Shown: positions 33,388-44,491, counted from the first letter of the stretch. The stretch is 64,000 nucleotides of DNA from Entonaema liquescens (GCA_902805475.1 CADCSX010000002.1:682001-746000); one strand, 5' to 3'. The notes: generated by a model not told the origin, from the letters alone. Made by a program: numbers and translations.

Positions 33388-35302
33388 ATGTCGTCCACAA
33401 GACATTATCGTTCATCATCCGTCCCGGCCGCGATCGATCGAGGTACCCCTTGGCGAGCCCTTGAACGCGACATGGCCGAGAACCAGGGACATACCCAACC
33501 CAGCTATCCCTACCCCCCTTCCACGAGGAGAAGTGTACCTAGACGTAACACTGATATCAAACAGCCCACTCCGATTGCAAGCTACAACCACGGCAATCCT
33601 AACCAGGCCCATAGGAGGTTTTCAAGCGTCTTGAACGCAGCTGATCCTATATTAGTTTCTGGCAAGCCCATCTCATTAACTCCCACTTTATCCGAAGAAC
33701 CGGGAATCATTCAACCAGGAGTTGGGTTTGTCGCTCAAGAAGCCGCCCGTCTTAACATCGCATCGGAAAACGAATCCCTTCCTCGTTTGAACTCCCCATC
33801 AGTTGCTTCCACTAGTTTAGCGACTGTAGCCCCGAGCGAGGCTGGATCAGGAGGCTCGGATAGGAGTGCCTCGTCGGCCACGGAAAAGCCATTTATGAAC
33901 CGGGACGCTACAGGAAAAGCAGGCTCCCGGCGAAAGAGGTTTCCTAACAAACAGCCTAACGTGCTCAACTTTCTAGATTCGGACTCCCTACAGTGACTCC
34001 GGAATCCATTCGTAGATCAATGGAAGAAGCTGCCAGTCGATCACCGAACTCTGTTCAATGTCAATCACCTTCATCTCGTAGTGCGTCTTCGGTGTCAAAT
34101 AACTTTAGAGACGATGTCTCAGAGCTAATTGGTGGACACGAGCCCGACCGGAGCACGAGTCCAGAACGTGGTCCTGACCCCACTGACGAGGGTCGGCCGC
34201 CATTACACAACGGAATTCGAACTGCTGGAACCGAAAATAGGAAGCGCAGCTATGATTTTACGGAAAACCATCGGGCAAACTCTGAACAGTCGTATGGGCC
34301 ACCAGGTGATTTTGCACCACGAGAACCCAGTCGAGGCCGGCCGCCACACGCCTCAAGGCCCGAGAGGTTACCACTAACAGGTTATGAGCTTCTTGCCTCG
34401 AAAATATCTGCGTCCTCGTCAGATCATGCCTCCCATCTTCGACCCATATACCGTAGGTTCGAGACCTTGAATCATAGGTTGTTACTATATCTTCAGGATG
34501 AACTCTGCGAGCTGGAAGAGCAGCTTCGTCGGCTCGACGCGGCGGATACGCAAGCTAGACGCTTGCCTAACTGCATCTTCCCTGCGTCGCGAAGGGCAGA
34601 ATTTATGGCCAGCGGCGAGCTTCATTGGCACAAGACTGATATCCTCGGCAAGATCGGGTTTAAGCTAGATCAGTACAGTCAGTTCCCTAACCACAATTCG
34701 TTGACCCATGTGCAATATACTCATGCAACTTTGCAGACCGCGTACTGTCGTCATTTAAGGATACTCAGGGGATGCCGGCTCCAACTATGGACGACATACA
34801 TGAATACCGAAATTACCTTGCAAACCACGCCCCCATTGCCGAGGCCGAGACCCATTTCCTTGATGCGACGGATGACTTGGTATGTCCAAGCTACGAATAT
34901 CAAGAAGTAGTCGATGAGGACCCAATTCCAACGCCAATCCCACACCACGATTTTCCAGTCGCTGAACCCAGGAGCGTATCTCCTATTCCATCCCCTATCA
35001 AATCTCGGCCCACCTCGCCCTACCGACAAGAGGAGATGGGCACCGAAACTGTTATCAGCATGTATGAAGAATCACCAATTGTTCCATTATCTATAGGAAT
35101 CACCGTGTCTGTCATCCTCCCGATCCTGACATTCTTGATCATACCTGGATATCTAGGCAGATTAACGGTGGTATTCCTAGTGGGTCTAAGTATCCTGGGA
35201 GCCCTGATCCAGGGAGGCATCGTTGCCGTCCGAACTTGGGAGCTCTCTGTTTGCGTTGGGCTTTATGGCGCCGTGATGGCTGTTATCGCAGGAATTGTAT
35301 AA
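33388..35302 (+). CDS. DUF6594 membrane protein, frame broken twice
   Basis: Three overlapping frames (33388-33996, 33993-34910, 34772-35302) form one unspliced gene of about 638 aa if one base is restored at each of two runs: CCC 33986-33988 and GGGG 34768-34771. The N-terminal 330 residues are Ser/Pro-rich and disordered. The DUF6594-type region starts at LTGYELLASKI, with LRPIYRRFETLNHRLLLYLQDELCELEEQLRRLD and, past the second break, YLANHAPIAEAETHFLDATDDLV. Three hydrophobic segments close the protein (VPLSIGITVSVILPILTFLI, LTVVFLVGLSILGALIQG, VCVGLYGAVMAVIAGIV). The biochemical role of this fungal family is unknown. The upstream splice-like sequence at the first break does not give a better model. 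Confidence 0.85.
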
Positions 35303-36165
35303 TGGGAACTTTGGGATTGGGTGTAACACAATACCTACCTTACCGACCTGTGGGATTTTGACATACATAATACTCGTTAGCTTCGGTGGTAACTTGCTTT
35401 GTACCAGTAATTTCACAACTAACGACAAGATATGATTTACGACTTATGGTTTACGGTGTTGGATGTATCATACTGGGGAGAAGGGGAAATGATTGAGGTA
35501 TGTTTGAAGGCAGCCGTTATGCAATATGTGGTGTAGATCAGGTATCTCGCGAGTTTAATTAGCAATGAATTTGAGAAATAGTAATTCACACTAACGTTAC
35601 GTCGATAGTGCTATGTTATTTTACAGTACAGCTGAAGCCTTGGGTACTTTAAACCCGTGTAATCTCGAACTTGATAACGAGTATTCCAGGATGTTAGTCA
35701 GAGGCGCGAAGGCAAGTGTACCTAGTGATATACTGCCAGCTTAAACGCCGGCAAGTTACATGGTTTGTGGGCGTCCCATCACGTTAGTAATAAGGTTTAG
35801 GTCTTATTTAGAAGTAGTAAGAGCTCCCAGCCGGTGAGTACGCCAATACACTGAGCTGTCTCAAGCGTTAGAGACTACCTACCTAAACACACGGAGTCAA
35901 AGCAAAGAACCACGAACGTCTTGGTAGAGGACCATAGGAACTCCTGTAACTCGAAAACCACCTAGGTAGGTACTTCCCCAAGGCGCAGAGGTAATTCTAT
36001 TACTCTAGAGTGAACTCTAACTTAGTGAAGTTTTATAATTGCCTAGTTACATATATATATATATATATAATAGAAGATGTGTCCCTCATTCCGGATGTCT
36101 CCTATCATCCTACCTTTCCTATTTTACTACTTGTGACGAGCTCCGTTAGAAACAATATACAAATC
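35303..36165. other. Intergenic region
   Basis: This 863-bp tandem intergenic segment is AT-rich at its right end, with a TA dinucleotide run at about 36050-36069. I see no gene. Confidence 0.55.
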
Positions 36166-36762
36166 ATGGGTCCATTCCAGAAGAACCTCACCGCTGGTGA
36201 ATCATATCCTTTTCGAAACTTAGCTACAGCTACAGCCAGCACGCACAAGACGGACTAGGGTCAATTCCGGGGCTCATTGTGTAAGCGCGTTATTGAGGCA
36301 AGTAGCGTGGCGGCAATACTTCGCATCCTAGGAGATCTCGGTCAAATCAGGACCTGTATTGGCGAAGAACGAGCGTTAATATATCTCTTACACATCGCCT
36401 TTATCGTTATTTCTGCTGTCTGGGTGTGGAGTGAAGTTGATACTTTAAGAGATATGGAAGAGAGGAACTCGAAACTCGCGACTAGTACGCAGCCACTATG
36501 CCTAGGCATTGTTGCCTTATGCATATATGTATACTGCGAACCTATCAACGGATCCGCCACTTGGCTTAGTGGTATTGCTTGGTGGTTCTGGGCCGCATAT
36601 CTGGTTGAAAAAAAGTAAGTGGATTCTGGAGTATTAATTTGAATTTCCCTTATTCTCTATGAAGATGGAAGTTGCTAACTTCGATTTGAATCTTATAGCA
36701 TGAATGTTGTTTTCCGCTTCTTAGGGGTTTTGGAGGATTTGAGGGTCTTGGCATTCCCGTGA
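36166..36762 (+). CDS. Small membrane protein, 5' structure uncertain
   Basis: The 3' half is well supported. The frame through 36614 ends at a consensus donor (GTAAGT 36615-36620). An intron with a GCTAAC branch site (about 36673) ends in ATAG at 36698, and the frame reopens to a stop at 36760-36762. That frame holds two clearly hydrophobic stretches (ALIYLLHIAFIVISAVWVW and LCLGIVALCIYVYCEP) and WLSGIAWWFWAAYL. The upstream ATG at 36166 (MGPFQKNLTAGESYPFRNLATATAS) resembles the start of a fungal MARVEL-like membrane protein. It is in the same frame, but an in-frame TAG at 36256 intervenes. Either another intron removes it or the gene is decayed. Function unknown. Confidence 0.4.
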
Positions 36763-37319
36763 TGGCTTGTGCCTCATTTAACCCTGTTCCCCGTCAGTTA
36801 CCTCAAATCTCTGTGGTCGACAACTTATAAGTACTCATTGCTGGTTTATGTGGTAGATTGCAACATATTTGAGCAACAAACGGGGTTGGCAAACGAGATA
36901 GTAAAGTAACCAATAATGTCGTTGCAGTGTCACATAGCAAACGATCGAAACATGTCGTGAATTCACTCGTGAAGAGCGCATAAAGAAAGTGGTTCGTTCT
37001 GCTGTACAATGTAAGCTTGGGTGAAGGAATGGTTTCGGCATGAACTTGCATAGAATCTTCTTGTCTGATTCGCCGATCAACTTCGGATGCGATACATCAG
37101 TCCGTAATCCGCGGGCCACAATCGTACTGGTTACAGCCCCAGCCGACTCACTGCCTAAGTCAGGCTGAGTGCGTAGGCTCGACGTATGCCATTTTAAAAA
37201 GCTCGTGAGATCTTACAACTTCCTCCCTATTACAACTCCGACATAATGCTATTTCAATAATAGAACAAGATATAATTGCATCTACAATCTAGTTGATTTT
37301 AGTTTAACCCAAAAGCATC
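36763..37319. other. Intergenic region
   Basis: These 557 bp precede the exonuclease gene and presumably hold its promoter. No gene or clear element is seen. Confidence 0.5.
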
Positions 37320-38903
37320 ATGTCGCAAGTCCACAGAAATCAGTGCGAGTGCGCACTGATCTTCGACGATGCGCAATCATTGGGGATTCATATTAAGGAG
37401 ACGAGACATATGAAAGGGAAGTGGTGCGCCCAATGCTCGAGATCATTTATTACGAAGAGTGCATTTAAACAGCATAAGAGTAATAACGCTAAGCACAAGA
37501 GCAACGCGACTGCCACGACTACTAGGACTGCTGCGACTTCCCATACTACGACTGCAACGACAACTGCAACGACAACTGCAACTACGGCTGTTACGACCAA
37601 AACAGCTGCTTCCGATAGCAAACCTCAGAAAAATAAACCTAGCGCTGTTTCGGGCAAGTTCCTAGGCAAGTCAATTAACAAGCCTGTGACTGCCACCGTC
37701 AACTCTACCACCGGCCCTTCCAAACCATCGCAACCCGCCAAAGGAACAACTTCCAAGGGTTCTAAAGGTACCTATTATATATTATTACCATGTTATCTCT
37801 TATTACATATTTCATCATTCTTTATCATATATAAATAACAACTAACATATCCAGCTGTTATCTCGAGTGGAAGCCAAGCGATGCAGGGCTCAAAGGCAAT
37901 TGCCCCTGTGCCTCCAAAGGCAGCTTCAACTATGCCATCGGATCCCATTACAGGTAAATATCCGTGGTCATCTACGAAGCAAGCGCCAGGCCTTATCAAT
38001 TCATTATCGCCCTGCTGTCATAATGAAGCGTGCTTGATAGCCGAGAACTATTACACTGGCACTTGGACTGAGAGGAAGTGGAAGCACATCAATATCAGAA
38101 GATTCCTCCCCACTCCCGCAAAGGTAAAAGGCGTAGCCAAACGCAAGGCTCTCGTCATTGACTGCGAGATGGTTGGGATTTCAGGGGGCAGAAGCGAACT
38201 TGCCCGTATTTGCGTCGTTGACCTTTTCACGAGAGAAGTGCTTCTCGATTCCCTTGTCCTCCCAACCGAGATTGTTAGGGACTGGCGCACGAAGTACAGC
38301 GGAATCACCCCGGCTATGATTGCTCAGGCTAGAGCTAACGGCACGGCTCTGAACGGCTGGCCGACGGCGAGGGCGAGGCTATTCGACCTTGCTGATGCCG
38401 ACACGATACTCATAGGACATGCGCTCAATCACGACTTACAGGCCGTACATGTCACCCACCAGAGAGTTGTCGATTCGGCCATCCTAGTCTCAGAAGCTGT
38501 TTTTGGAAGAGGCAATAGACTAGGCCGTCAATGGGGCCTAAAGGTATTGAGCGAAGAGCTGCTGGGCATCAAGATACAGACTTCTAAGGGTGGCCACGAC
38601 TGCCTGGAAGACACGCTCGCGTCTCGAGAGATCGTGCTATGGTGCTTTAGAGAGCGCGAGAAACTCGCCATCTGGGCCAAAGACGCCTTGGTCAAGTACG
38701 AGATTGAAAAGGAGAAGAGAGCGGAACGCCAAAGAATAAAGGCACAGCAGCTGGCGCTGAAGAAGCAGAAGGAACGAGAGAAGGCGAAGGAAATAGAGGA
38801 CATGGAAGCTGACTACGATTATCGGGGGATAGCATTGTCATGTCTTGGGAAGAATATCTCGAGGCCTGCGAGTATCCTCCCACTACGATCCAATGTGGTC
38901 TGA
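37320..38903 (+). CDS. Zinc-finger DEDDh 3'-5' exonuclease, REX/ISG20 type
   Basis: Exons 37320-37767 and 37855-38903 encode 498 aa. The N-terminus has two Cys/His finger-like segments (QCECALIFDDAQSLGIHIKETRH and CAQCSRSFITKSAFKQHKSNNAKH). A Thr/Ala-rich linker, partly a DNA minisatellite, follows. The exonuclease core has ExoI VIDCEMVG, ExoII GHALNHDLQAV and ExoIII HDCLEDTLASREI, so the Asp-Glu-Asp-His-Asp residues are present. Family members (Rex4, ISG20, AEN) trim RNA 3' ends, often in rRNA or 5S processing. The C-terminus is a Lys/Glu/Arg-rich coiled helix that may be nuclear or nucleolar. Which REX subgroup it joins cannot be settled by eye. Confidence 0.88.
37540..37592 (+). repeat. 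Coding minisatellite (Thr/Ala linker)
   Basis: Degenerate 12-bp units of the form GCAACGACAACT repeat within exon 1 of the exonuclease gene and encode the Ala-Thr-Thr-Thr linker. Repeat number changes would alter linker length in frame. Confidence 0.7.
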
Positions 38904-39256
38904 CTAGAGGGGACGAGGGGATGGGAATAAAGCGCCTCTGAGAATCCGCTGCTTTCGCTAGACAGAAGAGGATCCTTGTACTAGAGTTGTTCCTGTAAGA
39001 TCATATAGCCAGAGCCAAAGTTGCATGCGTTTTCGTTTCTAAAAGCGGTGATGACCTAGGCAGATAGCCCAAATGAATGCAAAACGTGGGTTTCTACGAA
39101 AATCTCCTTAATATGTGTCATCCTGTTTTTTTATTATCTCTAGCTACATATATCTATGGATAATATAGTATAGTCAGTTCTCATTCCTCGTTCAAGGGAA
39201 AAGGGGAGGTCTAATACAGCTCGAAGCAAAAGCCCAATTCAAAAAATAGCTTAGTT
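38904..39256. other. Convergent intergenic region
   Basis: These 353 bp lie between the exonuclease gene and the convergent HET gene. No gene is seen. This is where gene content changes from conserved to accessory. Confidence 0.55.
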
Positions 39257-41002
39257 CTAATGTGTAACGCGTTTCCAAAAGTTCGGTTTCTTGACCTTTT
39301 CATTTTCTTTATCTGTTTCTTGCTTGTCGAGGTTTAACGCACTTGTAGCAGTGTCGCATACCTCTCTTACCATTATATCTTCCCAGGACATGCCGACTGA
39401 TTCTATTCCAATATCTACCATGTAATATTTGTCTGACAGTACTATTACGGGTGCGGCAGACACGCGTACACTATGAGACCCGAGCTCAAATCTTCCTACG
39501 GTGGTAGGCTTGAAAAGAGCCTCTATTTCTCTAAACTGTACGAAGTCCATGTTGAGGTCGGCATCAAGTTCACACGCACTAAAGGCGATGTTAAATCCAT
39601 TGAGTGTGCCAATCAGCACGGCAAGCTTCTCTCCATCTGCGCGCTCGAAGATTAGAGCTATGGAAAGTTGTTCCGGCTTCCGATATAGGTAATGGGCAAG
39701 AGGCCAGGCGTTGGTGACCCATTCTCTAGCCGAATTCTTTGTCGGTATGCTGCGTGGAGCACTACTCCTCTGAGGCGAGCGCAGTAGGCGTACTAGCTTA
39801 TAGAGGTCTCGAGGGGGGCCTTCCCTTAACTGGACGATGTGCTGAAGAAAGATGCCCTCGAAGGATGGTGGTTCGGGCTTTTGGCGGACGTAGACCGTCT
39901 GAAAGTGCCCACGGGTGCGGACACTGGCAAACCTTCCTACACGAATACGCGCGTACTGGTTGTCGTGTTCCGATAGCTTCTGTAAGTAGATGGCCAGGAA
40001 TGTCGAATCCTTATAGTCGGGCGGTACTGGGCAGTCGAGAGTTGCTACATATTCGTCGCCGCCAAGTGCCGTAAGATGAAGATCGATCTTCAGGCCGCGG
40101 TTGGTCAAGGTGTATGGTTCACGAGGTTCCCAATCCTGATACGGAATCATATCTATCGAGTTTAGGAAATATGATGGATCAGTAGCCAGGAGGCCTTCCC
40201 TCGCGTCTGGCTGTGAGTTTGGGTTGACCCAGGCAAATAATGATTCGTCGTCTGATTGTTTCATGATCTCTTCTTGGAGCCGTAGAAATGCCTTCTCTCC
40301 ACCTTCACCGTACAGCATGGGCATGTTGACGGAAAAGATACCCATGAGACTGTAAGCTCTGTCCTCGGACCGTGTGGTCACTCTTTGGGCAGCCCAAGAC
40401 ATCCGCCTTGCGATGCTCGCTGAGCCCAGTGGTTCATCGCCGAGCAGGATCTTATAATCAATCCGCGTGATCTTAGCAAGGAGCAGGCACAGAAACTTCT
40501 TCTCACCGATCGGGATCCAATCGCCAGAGAAGAATATCACTGACTTCGGCGCGAGAAGCTCCTGCAGCGTCCAGCCACGAGTGAACCATCTGTTTGCCTC
40601 GAATTCGGCTTTTGCCTCCGGCGTAACGAGTTCATTCGGTGCTTTGAGCAAGAAGGCGTAGCAGATATCAGCATCGCGATACCAAGCGAACATGGAGTTG
40701 ATGGCCTCGGATAGCTCAGAACTACTGCGCTTATCGATGCAGCATGAGTCAATCCATATATATTCGTAGCCATCGTTAGCAGCTTGGGTACATGCGCCGA
40801 GAAGCTTTGATAGCGATGCGTGGGCTGCGGCCGTCTTAACTGAGGCATAGGTAGCCTCGCCACTTTCAATATCGTTGAAGGTTATTTCATCGTCTTCCCA
40901 GGTATGCGATAGTATAGCGTATCTAAGCAATTCGTTTGCCCTTTTGTCAACGAGCTTTAGAACCCCGGTCTCTTTAGCTATACGAGCTCTTAGAAGGCGC
41001 AT
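39257..41002 (-). CDS. HET-domain protein (heterokaryon incompatibility type) 1
   Basis: One exon encodes 581 aa. The HET domain occupies the first half: LLRYAILSHTWEDDEITFNDI, then GYEYIWIDSCCIDKRSSSELSEAINSMF, WYRDADICYAFL, RWFTRGWTLQELLAP and, after it, EDRAYSLMGIFSVNMPMLYGEG. This layout is the classic form seen in het-6/tol/HET-E-like proteins, where the HET domain triggers cell death on non-self recognition. The C-terminal 300 residues have no recognisable NACHT, WD or ankyrin repeats. The start MRLLRARIAKE is like other family N-termini. A LITAF gene is divergent from it and a second HET gene follows. The partner or trigger is unknown. Confidence 0.93.
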   Translation of the reverse strand: MRLLRARIAKETGVLKLVDKRANELLRYAILSHTWEDDEITFNDIESGEATYASVKTAAAHASLSKLLGACTQAANDGYEYIWIDSCCIDKRSSSELSEAINSMFAWYRDADICYAFLLKAPNELVTPEAKAEFEANRWFTRGWTLQELLAPKSVIFFSGDWIPIGEKKFLCLLLAKITRIDYKILLGDEPLGSASIARRMSWAAQRVTTRSEDRAYSLMGIFSVNMPMLYGEGGEKAFLRLQEEIMKQSDDESLFAWVNPNSQPDAREGLLATDPSYFLNSIDMIPYQDWEPREPYTLTNRGLKIDLHLTALGGDEYVATLDCPVPPDYKDSTFLAIYLQKLSEHDNQYARIRVGRFASVRTRGHFQTVYVRQKPEPPSFEGIFLQHIVQLREGPPRDLYKLVRLLRSPQRSSAPRSIPTKNSAREWVTNAWPLAHYLYRKPEQLSIALIFERADGEKLAVLIGTLNGFNIAFSACELDADLNMDFVQFREIEALFKPTTVGRFELGSHSVRVSAAPVIVLSDKYYMVDIGIESVGMSWEDIMVREVCDTATSALNLDKQETDKENEKVKKPNFWKRVTH

Positions 41003-41612
41003 TGTGTCTGGCGACGTCTTTTCTGTTGGCCCCTATGTAAGTACTTGAGGGTGGTTCTCTAGGCAACTGAGACATGGGTACATTTAAAAAAGTCCTAGAG
41101 CTGAAATATACCTACATGATAACATGGTGATTCTATCGAATGGTAGGACCACGTGTGTCAGCCTTAGGGGGCGCAATACCCCGGGCAATAGGCATATTAT
41201 GCAGGTTTCATCTGATTTGATTGATCGGTGTTCAGGTAGGTCACCGAGTTAGGGGAAGTTGGGGAATGTGAAATAATCAATACATATATAAATAGGGGAA
41301 TTTGTGCCACATACGAACGAGCTCACTACCACATGTCATACAAATACTCCCTAAGGCGTTTATTACTGAAACGGGTGGTCTCACACTCGCCATCGGGCGA
41401 GGCGCAGCGTTATATTTTGGGTGAACACAGCATAAGTATTAGTAGGCGAAGTCATTTCACAAACTCCCAGTGTACAGAGAAACCAGGTTTAAGGTATTAA
41501 TTATATCAATGAGCGAAGTTGCGTGATATTGCGAAGAACGCAAAATCCACTCGACTTTGATGAATTCTTCATATTCAAAGAAGACTTAACGCCTTGGATA
41601 CATAAATTACAA
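41003..41612. promoter_or_regulatory. Divergent region HET-1 / LITAF
   Basis: These 610 bp must hold both promoters, so the HET gene and the LITAF gene could share regulation. No other gene is seen. Confidence 0.5.
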
Positions 41613-42275
41613 ATGGCCGAGAAGTCACCACAAGTTGACGGTGTCATTGACGCGCAGATTCAAGTTCCTCCTCCTACATGGACGCCACCAAAACCGGATC
41701 TAACTCAAAATGAAAACCAACAAGATGCTATCCAAGCCGGTCTTCCCCCGGCATCAATTCCCGATATAATTATCGAAGAGTAAGATTTTTCATCGCCGAC
41801 AAGCTACGCTCGCATAAGAAGCATTTATACTAACATCCACCCAGGCCCTCAATACCTCCAAGCATGGCGGTGCGAGGGAACCCGCCTCAAATTGTCCAAG
41901 AGAGGGACCCGCAAATGGTAACACCTCTAGAGCAACTCGATGAACATCCTCGATGGATCGATTGCCCTGCTTGCAAACAGCGAACCAAGACAAGCGTCAC
42001 GAAGGAGGGGGGTTCGATGCAATTGTATGTAGTAACCATATTCCGTAAATTTCGGACTCGATCTTGTACTAAGACTTTAAGCCTATAGAGTCGTAGGAGC
42101 TTTACTGTGTTGCGTCTGTGTGTGCCTCACCTGTCTACCCTGTATGTTAGGGTGGTTCGAAACCACTCATATTACTTGCTCGGCCTGCAAGGTCCATATC
42201 GCTAACATCACCTCGGATCGTGTGGAAGTTGTACCAATACGGGGGAAAAATCAGGAACCGTCTGTTTACCACTAG
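41613..42275 (+). CDS. LITAF-domain membrane protein
   Basis: Exons 41613-41779, 41845-42024 and 42089-42275 encode 177 aa; splitting hides it from long-frame scans. The Pro/Gln-rich N-terminal 110 residues are disordered. The LITAF domain has the first knuckle (WIDCPACKQRTKT) and a Cys-rich hydrophobic membrane segment (ALLCCVCVCLTCLPCMLGWF). The second half of the zinc site, HITCSACKVHIAN, follows. LITAF/SIMPLE proteins insert this segment as a monotopic anchor on late endosomes and lysosomes. Zinc-binding Cys pairs are complete. Both introns have consensus ends. Its 3' end is 65 bp from the 3' end of the second HET gene. Confidence 0.9.
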
Positions 42276-42340
42276 CCTGGTTCCGGGACAAGTAGTCAAT
42301 GAATAGGAGAGAGTGGCAGAGTAGGAAATTGGCAAGTGTA

Positions 42341-44491
42341 TTAAATAATAGTAACTGTATGAACTAAGTCGGCGATATCAGGGTTTCCCAGGTCTATAGT
42401 TTCTCCAAGAAATGGATCGTCCACCACTCCTTTCTTGATCTTATCCTTTGTGACTGGCGATATAACTCGTTTAGCTATGTATCTTTTAAGACTGCTTCTG
42501 AATGCGTGAAACATCCCTATCCTAACGAATACGTTCTGGTCATTAGGACAGTGGAACCTCCTCAGTACCAAGCCAAATGACATACTATGAGGCAGATAAT
42601 GGCTATAATGTAAACACATGAACAGCAGTTCCTGTTCACGTTCTTCGTGGAGTCTCAACCACTCATCTGGATCAGTAGCCATAACTAAAACATCTTCATC
42701 CCAAGAGATTAGGACTTCTACGGGTGATTCTATCGAATACCTTGTTTCCCTCAGTTGACTGGTGAGTCGAAGCCTGTAATAAACAAGAGTGTCGTCGGTT
42801 TCGGGGATTCCTATTTCTATCGCCGACGCATAAGCCCACACACCGATCCCTCTTAGTATCAGTTCTGAAGATGTAAAGCTATGCAACCCCATAGGATCAT
42901 CTGAGACGACGTTGACTTCCATGATCTCTATTAAAGGGGTGACTCGCTTATGAGGCTCTGCGTCGTTCGTAGATGGCATAATCCTCGTGTAGATATTAGC
43001 CCAGGACCACGTCGGGGCAACATAGGTTATGGTTCTAAAGCGATTCGTTCTTTCTGTATCTTCATAAGCAGCATACCAACAAAGTTGGCCAATTAGATCT
43101 TTCTTCCACATACCGGCGAGGTATTCGTCTGGTGCGATTTTGCGTATTTCGCCAGCCAACCCCGCAAGTGCGATTAATCTATCTGACTGTCGAGTAAGAT
43201 GACACCCCGAGTAGGAGAAAACCAAGCTATTCCAGGTTCTTCGGAGCTCGTGATGATTTTTAAATTTTATAGTTGGCTTCTCACAAACGCCAAACCTCGT
43301 CTCATACAGGAAATCGCCTGGGGCACCTGTGGGGTATTGCTCAGAAGCAATAAGCTCCGGGCATTCCCAAAATACCTGTTGTAGGAAGCTTAGCTGCCTA
43401 TTTGATAGGTATCGCTCTTGGAGGACCCACGCACGATATGTCAGCGGGACATCTACCACCATGGAGTATACAGGATTGGAGAGTATAAAGACATATTTGT
43501 TGGTGTAGCCGTCCTCGGGAGTTAATTCTACCGAAGTATAATCTATTGTTGATAAATCCCTATCGGTAAAGCAGCCGTCAGTGCCATCCGCAGCCCACGT
43601 TGCGGCGATATTGCAATGAGCTCCACCGTATACCATTCCCATCATTGAAGCTTGAGTCTTCCAATCCTCGTCGTCATCCTGAATGATACATAGAGAATCA
43701 ATCCAGATAAATTCGAAGCCCAATGTGATGGTAATTTGGAATGCGTCTTGATATGTCTTGGGCAAACATGAGTCAGCCGGGACTCCCAAGAACTTTGAAT
43801 AATTACGCTTTGTTAAGCATAAGTGCTGAGAAGACCCCCAGCAGTGACTCAGTGTCAAATACGGTACTGTGCCAACATCCTCATGACGAACAAGCTGCCA
43901 ATTATAGCCATTTCCGCCTTCATCATGAAGTATTTTGACGAGTCGATCGGGTGTATATACTTCTCTAGTCTCGTGTTGTGCGCGACATTCGGCGTGGGTT
44001 TCCAAGCAGGTACGATACCAATGTTGCCATAATCTGATAGCCCCAGATGTAGAGCGGCTTCGGATTTCGGAAGGCAATTTTATTGCCTCGCTTTGGTCGA
44101 ACCGAAGCTTTATTAAACGCTCTTTGCATACTCTGATAGATATGAAGATCCTATTTTCGTTACGAAAATACGTTATTCCAAATGTTATATATGGTTGCTC
44201 AATGCTATCTTTTGGAATTCCACTGTGGACGCGAAATTCTTCATATGTCCTAGGCATGTCACCTTGAAGTGCCCTTCGAACGTAATTCTCGGATTCCATA
44301 CCGGTTTCAAGTTTCAAGATTGAAACCCAAATTTTTCGACAGACGAGGCATCCTTCTATAATCGACGTGAAAAGACTTCGAGGCGTAGAATGGAGTATAT
44401 TTGAATCTGGGCTTGTCCAAGAAGGGTCAGAAACTTTGCTGAGCGGCTTATAGGCGGTTTGATATGAACTTTGGCAAGTTTGACAAAGCAT
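42341..44491 (-). CDS. HET-domain protein (heterokaryon incompatibility type) 2
   Basis: One exon encodes 716 aa. It is of the second common HET subtype, with an N-terminal Cys-containing segment (MLCQTCQSSY; GCLVCRKIW). The HET domain follows: PYLTLSHCWGSSQHLCLTK, then GFEFIWIDSLCIIQDDDEDWKTQASMMGMVYGGAHCNIAAT, then YRAWVLQERYLSNRQLSF. The remaining third continues with the family's FSYSGCHLTRQSDRLIALAGLAGEI block and a variable tail. The frame is uninterrupted. Cell-death function is inferred from the family. It is not similar enough to HET protein 1 to look like a recent tandem duplicate. Confidence 0.93.
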   Translation of the reverse strand: MLCQTCQSSYQTAYKPLSKVSDPSWTSPDSNILHSTPRSLFTSIIEGCLVCRKIWVSILKLETGMESENYVRRALQGDMPRTYEEFRVHSGIPKDSIEQPYITFGITYFRNENRIFISIRVCKERLIKLRFDQSEAIKLPSEIRSRSTSGAIRLWQHWYRTCLETHAECRAQHETREVYTPDRLVKILHDEGGNGYNWQLVRHEDVGTVPYLTLSHCWGSSQHLCLTKRNYSKFLGVPADSCLPKTYQDAFQITITLGFEFIWIDSLCIIQDDDEDWKTQASMMGMVYGGAHCNIAATWAADGTDGCFTDRDLSTIDYTSVELTPEDGYTNKYVFILSNPVYSMVVDVPLTYRAWVLQERYLSNRQLSFLQQVFWECPELIASEQYPTGAPGDFLYETRFGVCEKPTIKFKNHHELRRTWNSLVFSYSGCHLTRQSDRLIALAGLAGEIRKIAPDEYLAGMWKKDLIGQLCWYAAYEDTERTNRFRTITYVAPTWSWANIYTRIMPSTNDAEPHKRVTPLIEIMEVNVVSDDPMGLHSFTSSELILRGIGVWAYASAIEIGIPETDDTLVYYRLRLTSQLRETRYSIESPVEVLISWDEDVLVMATDPDEWLRLHEEREQELLFMCLHYSHYLPHSMSFGLVLRRFHCPNDQNVFVRIGMFHAFRSSLKRYIAKRVISPVTKDKIKKGVVDDPFLGETIDLGNPDIADLVHTVTII

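Noticed and set aside
33960..33992. Possible intron ending CTCCCTACAG at the first DUF6594 break
   Set aside because: No donor at a workable distance keeps the conserved upstream residues; a one-base repair fits better.
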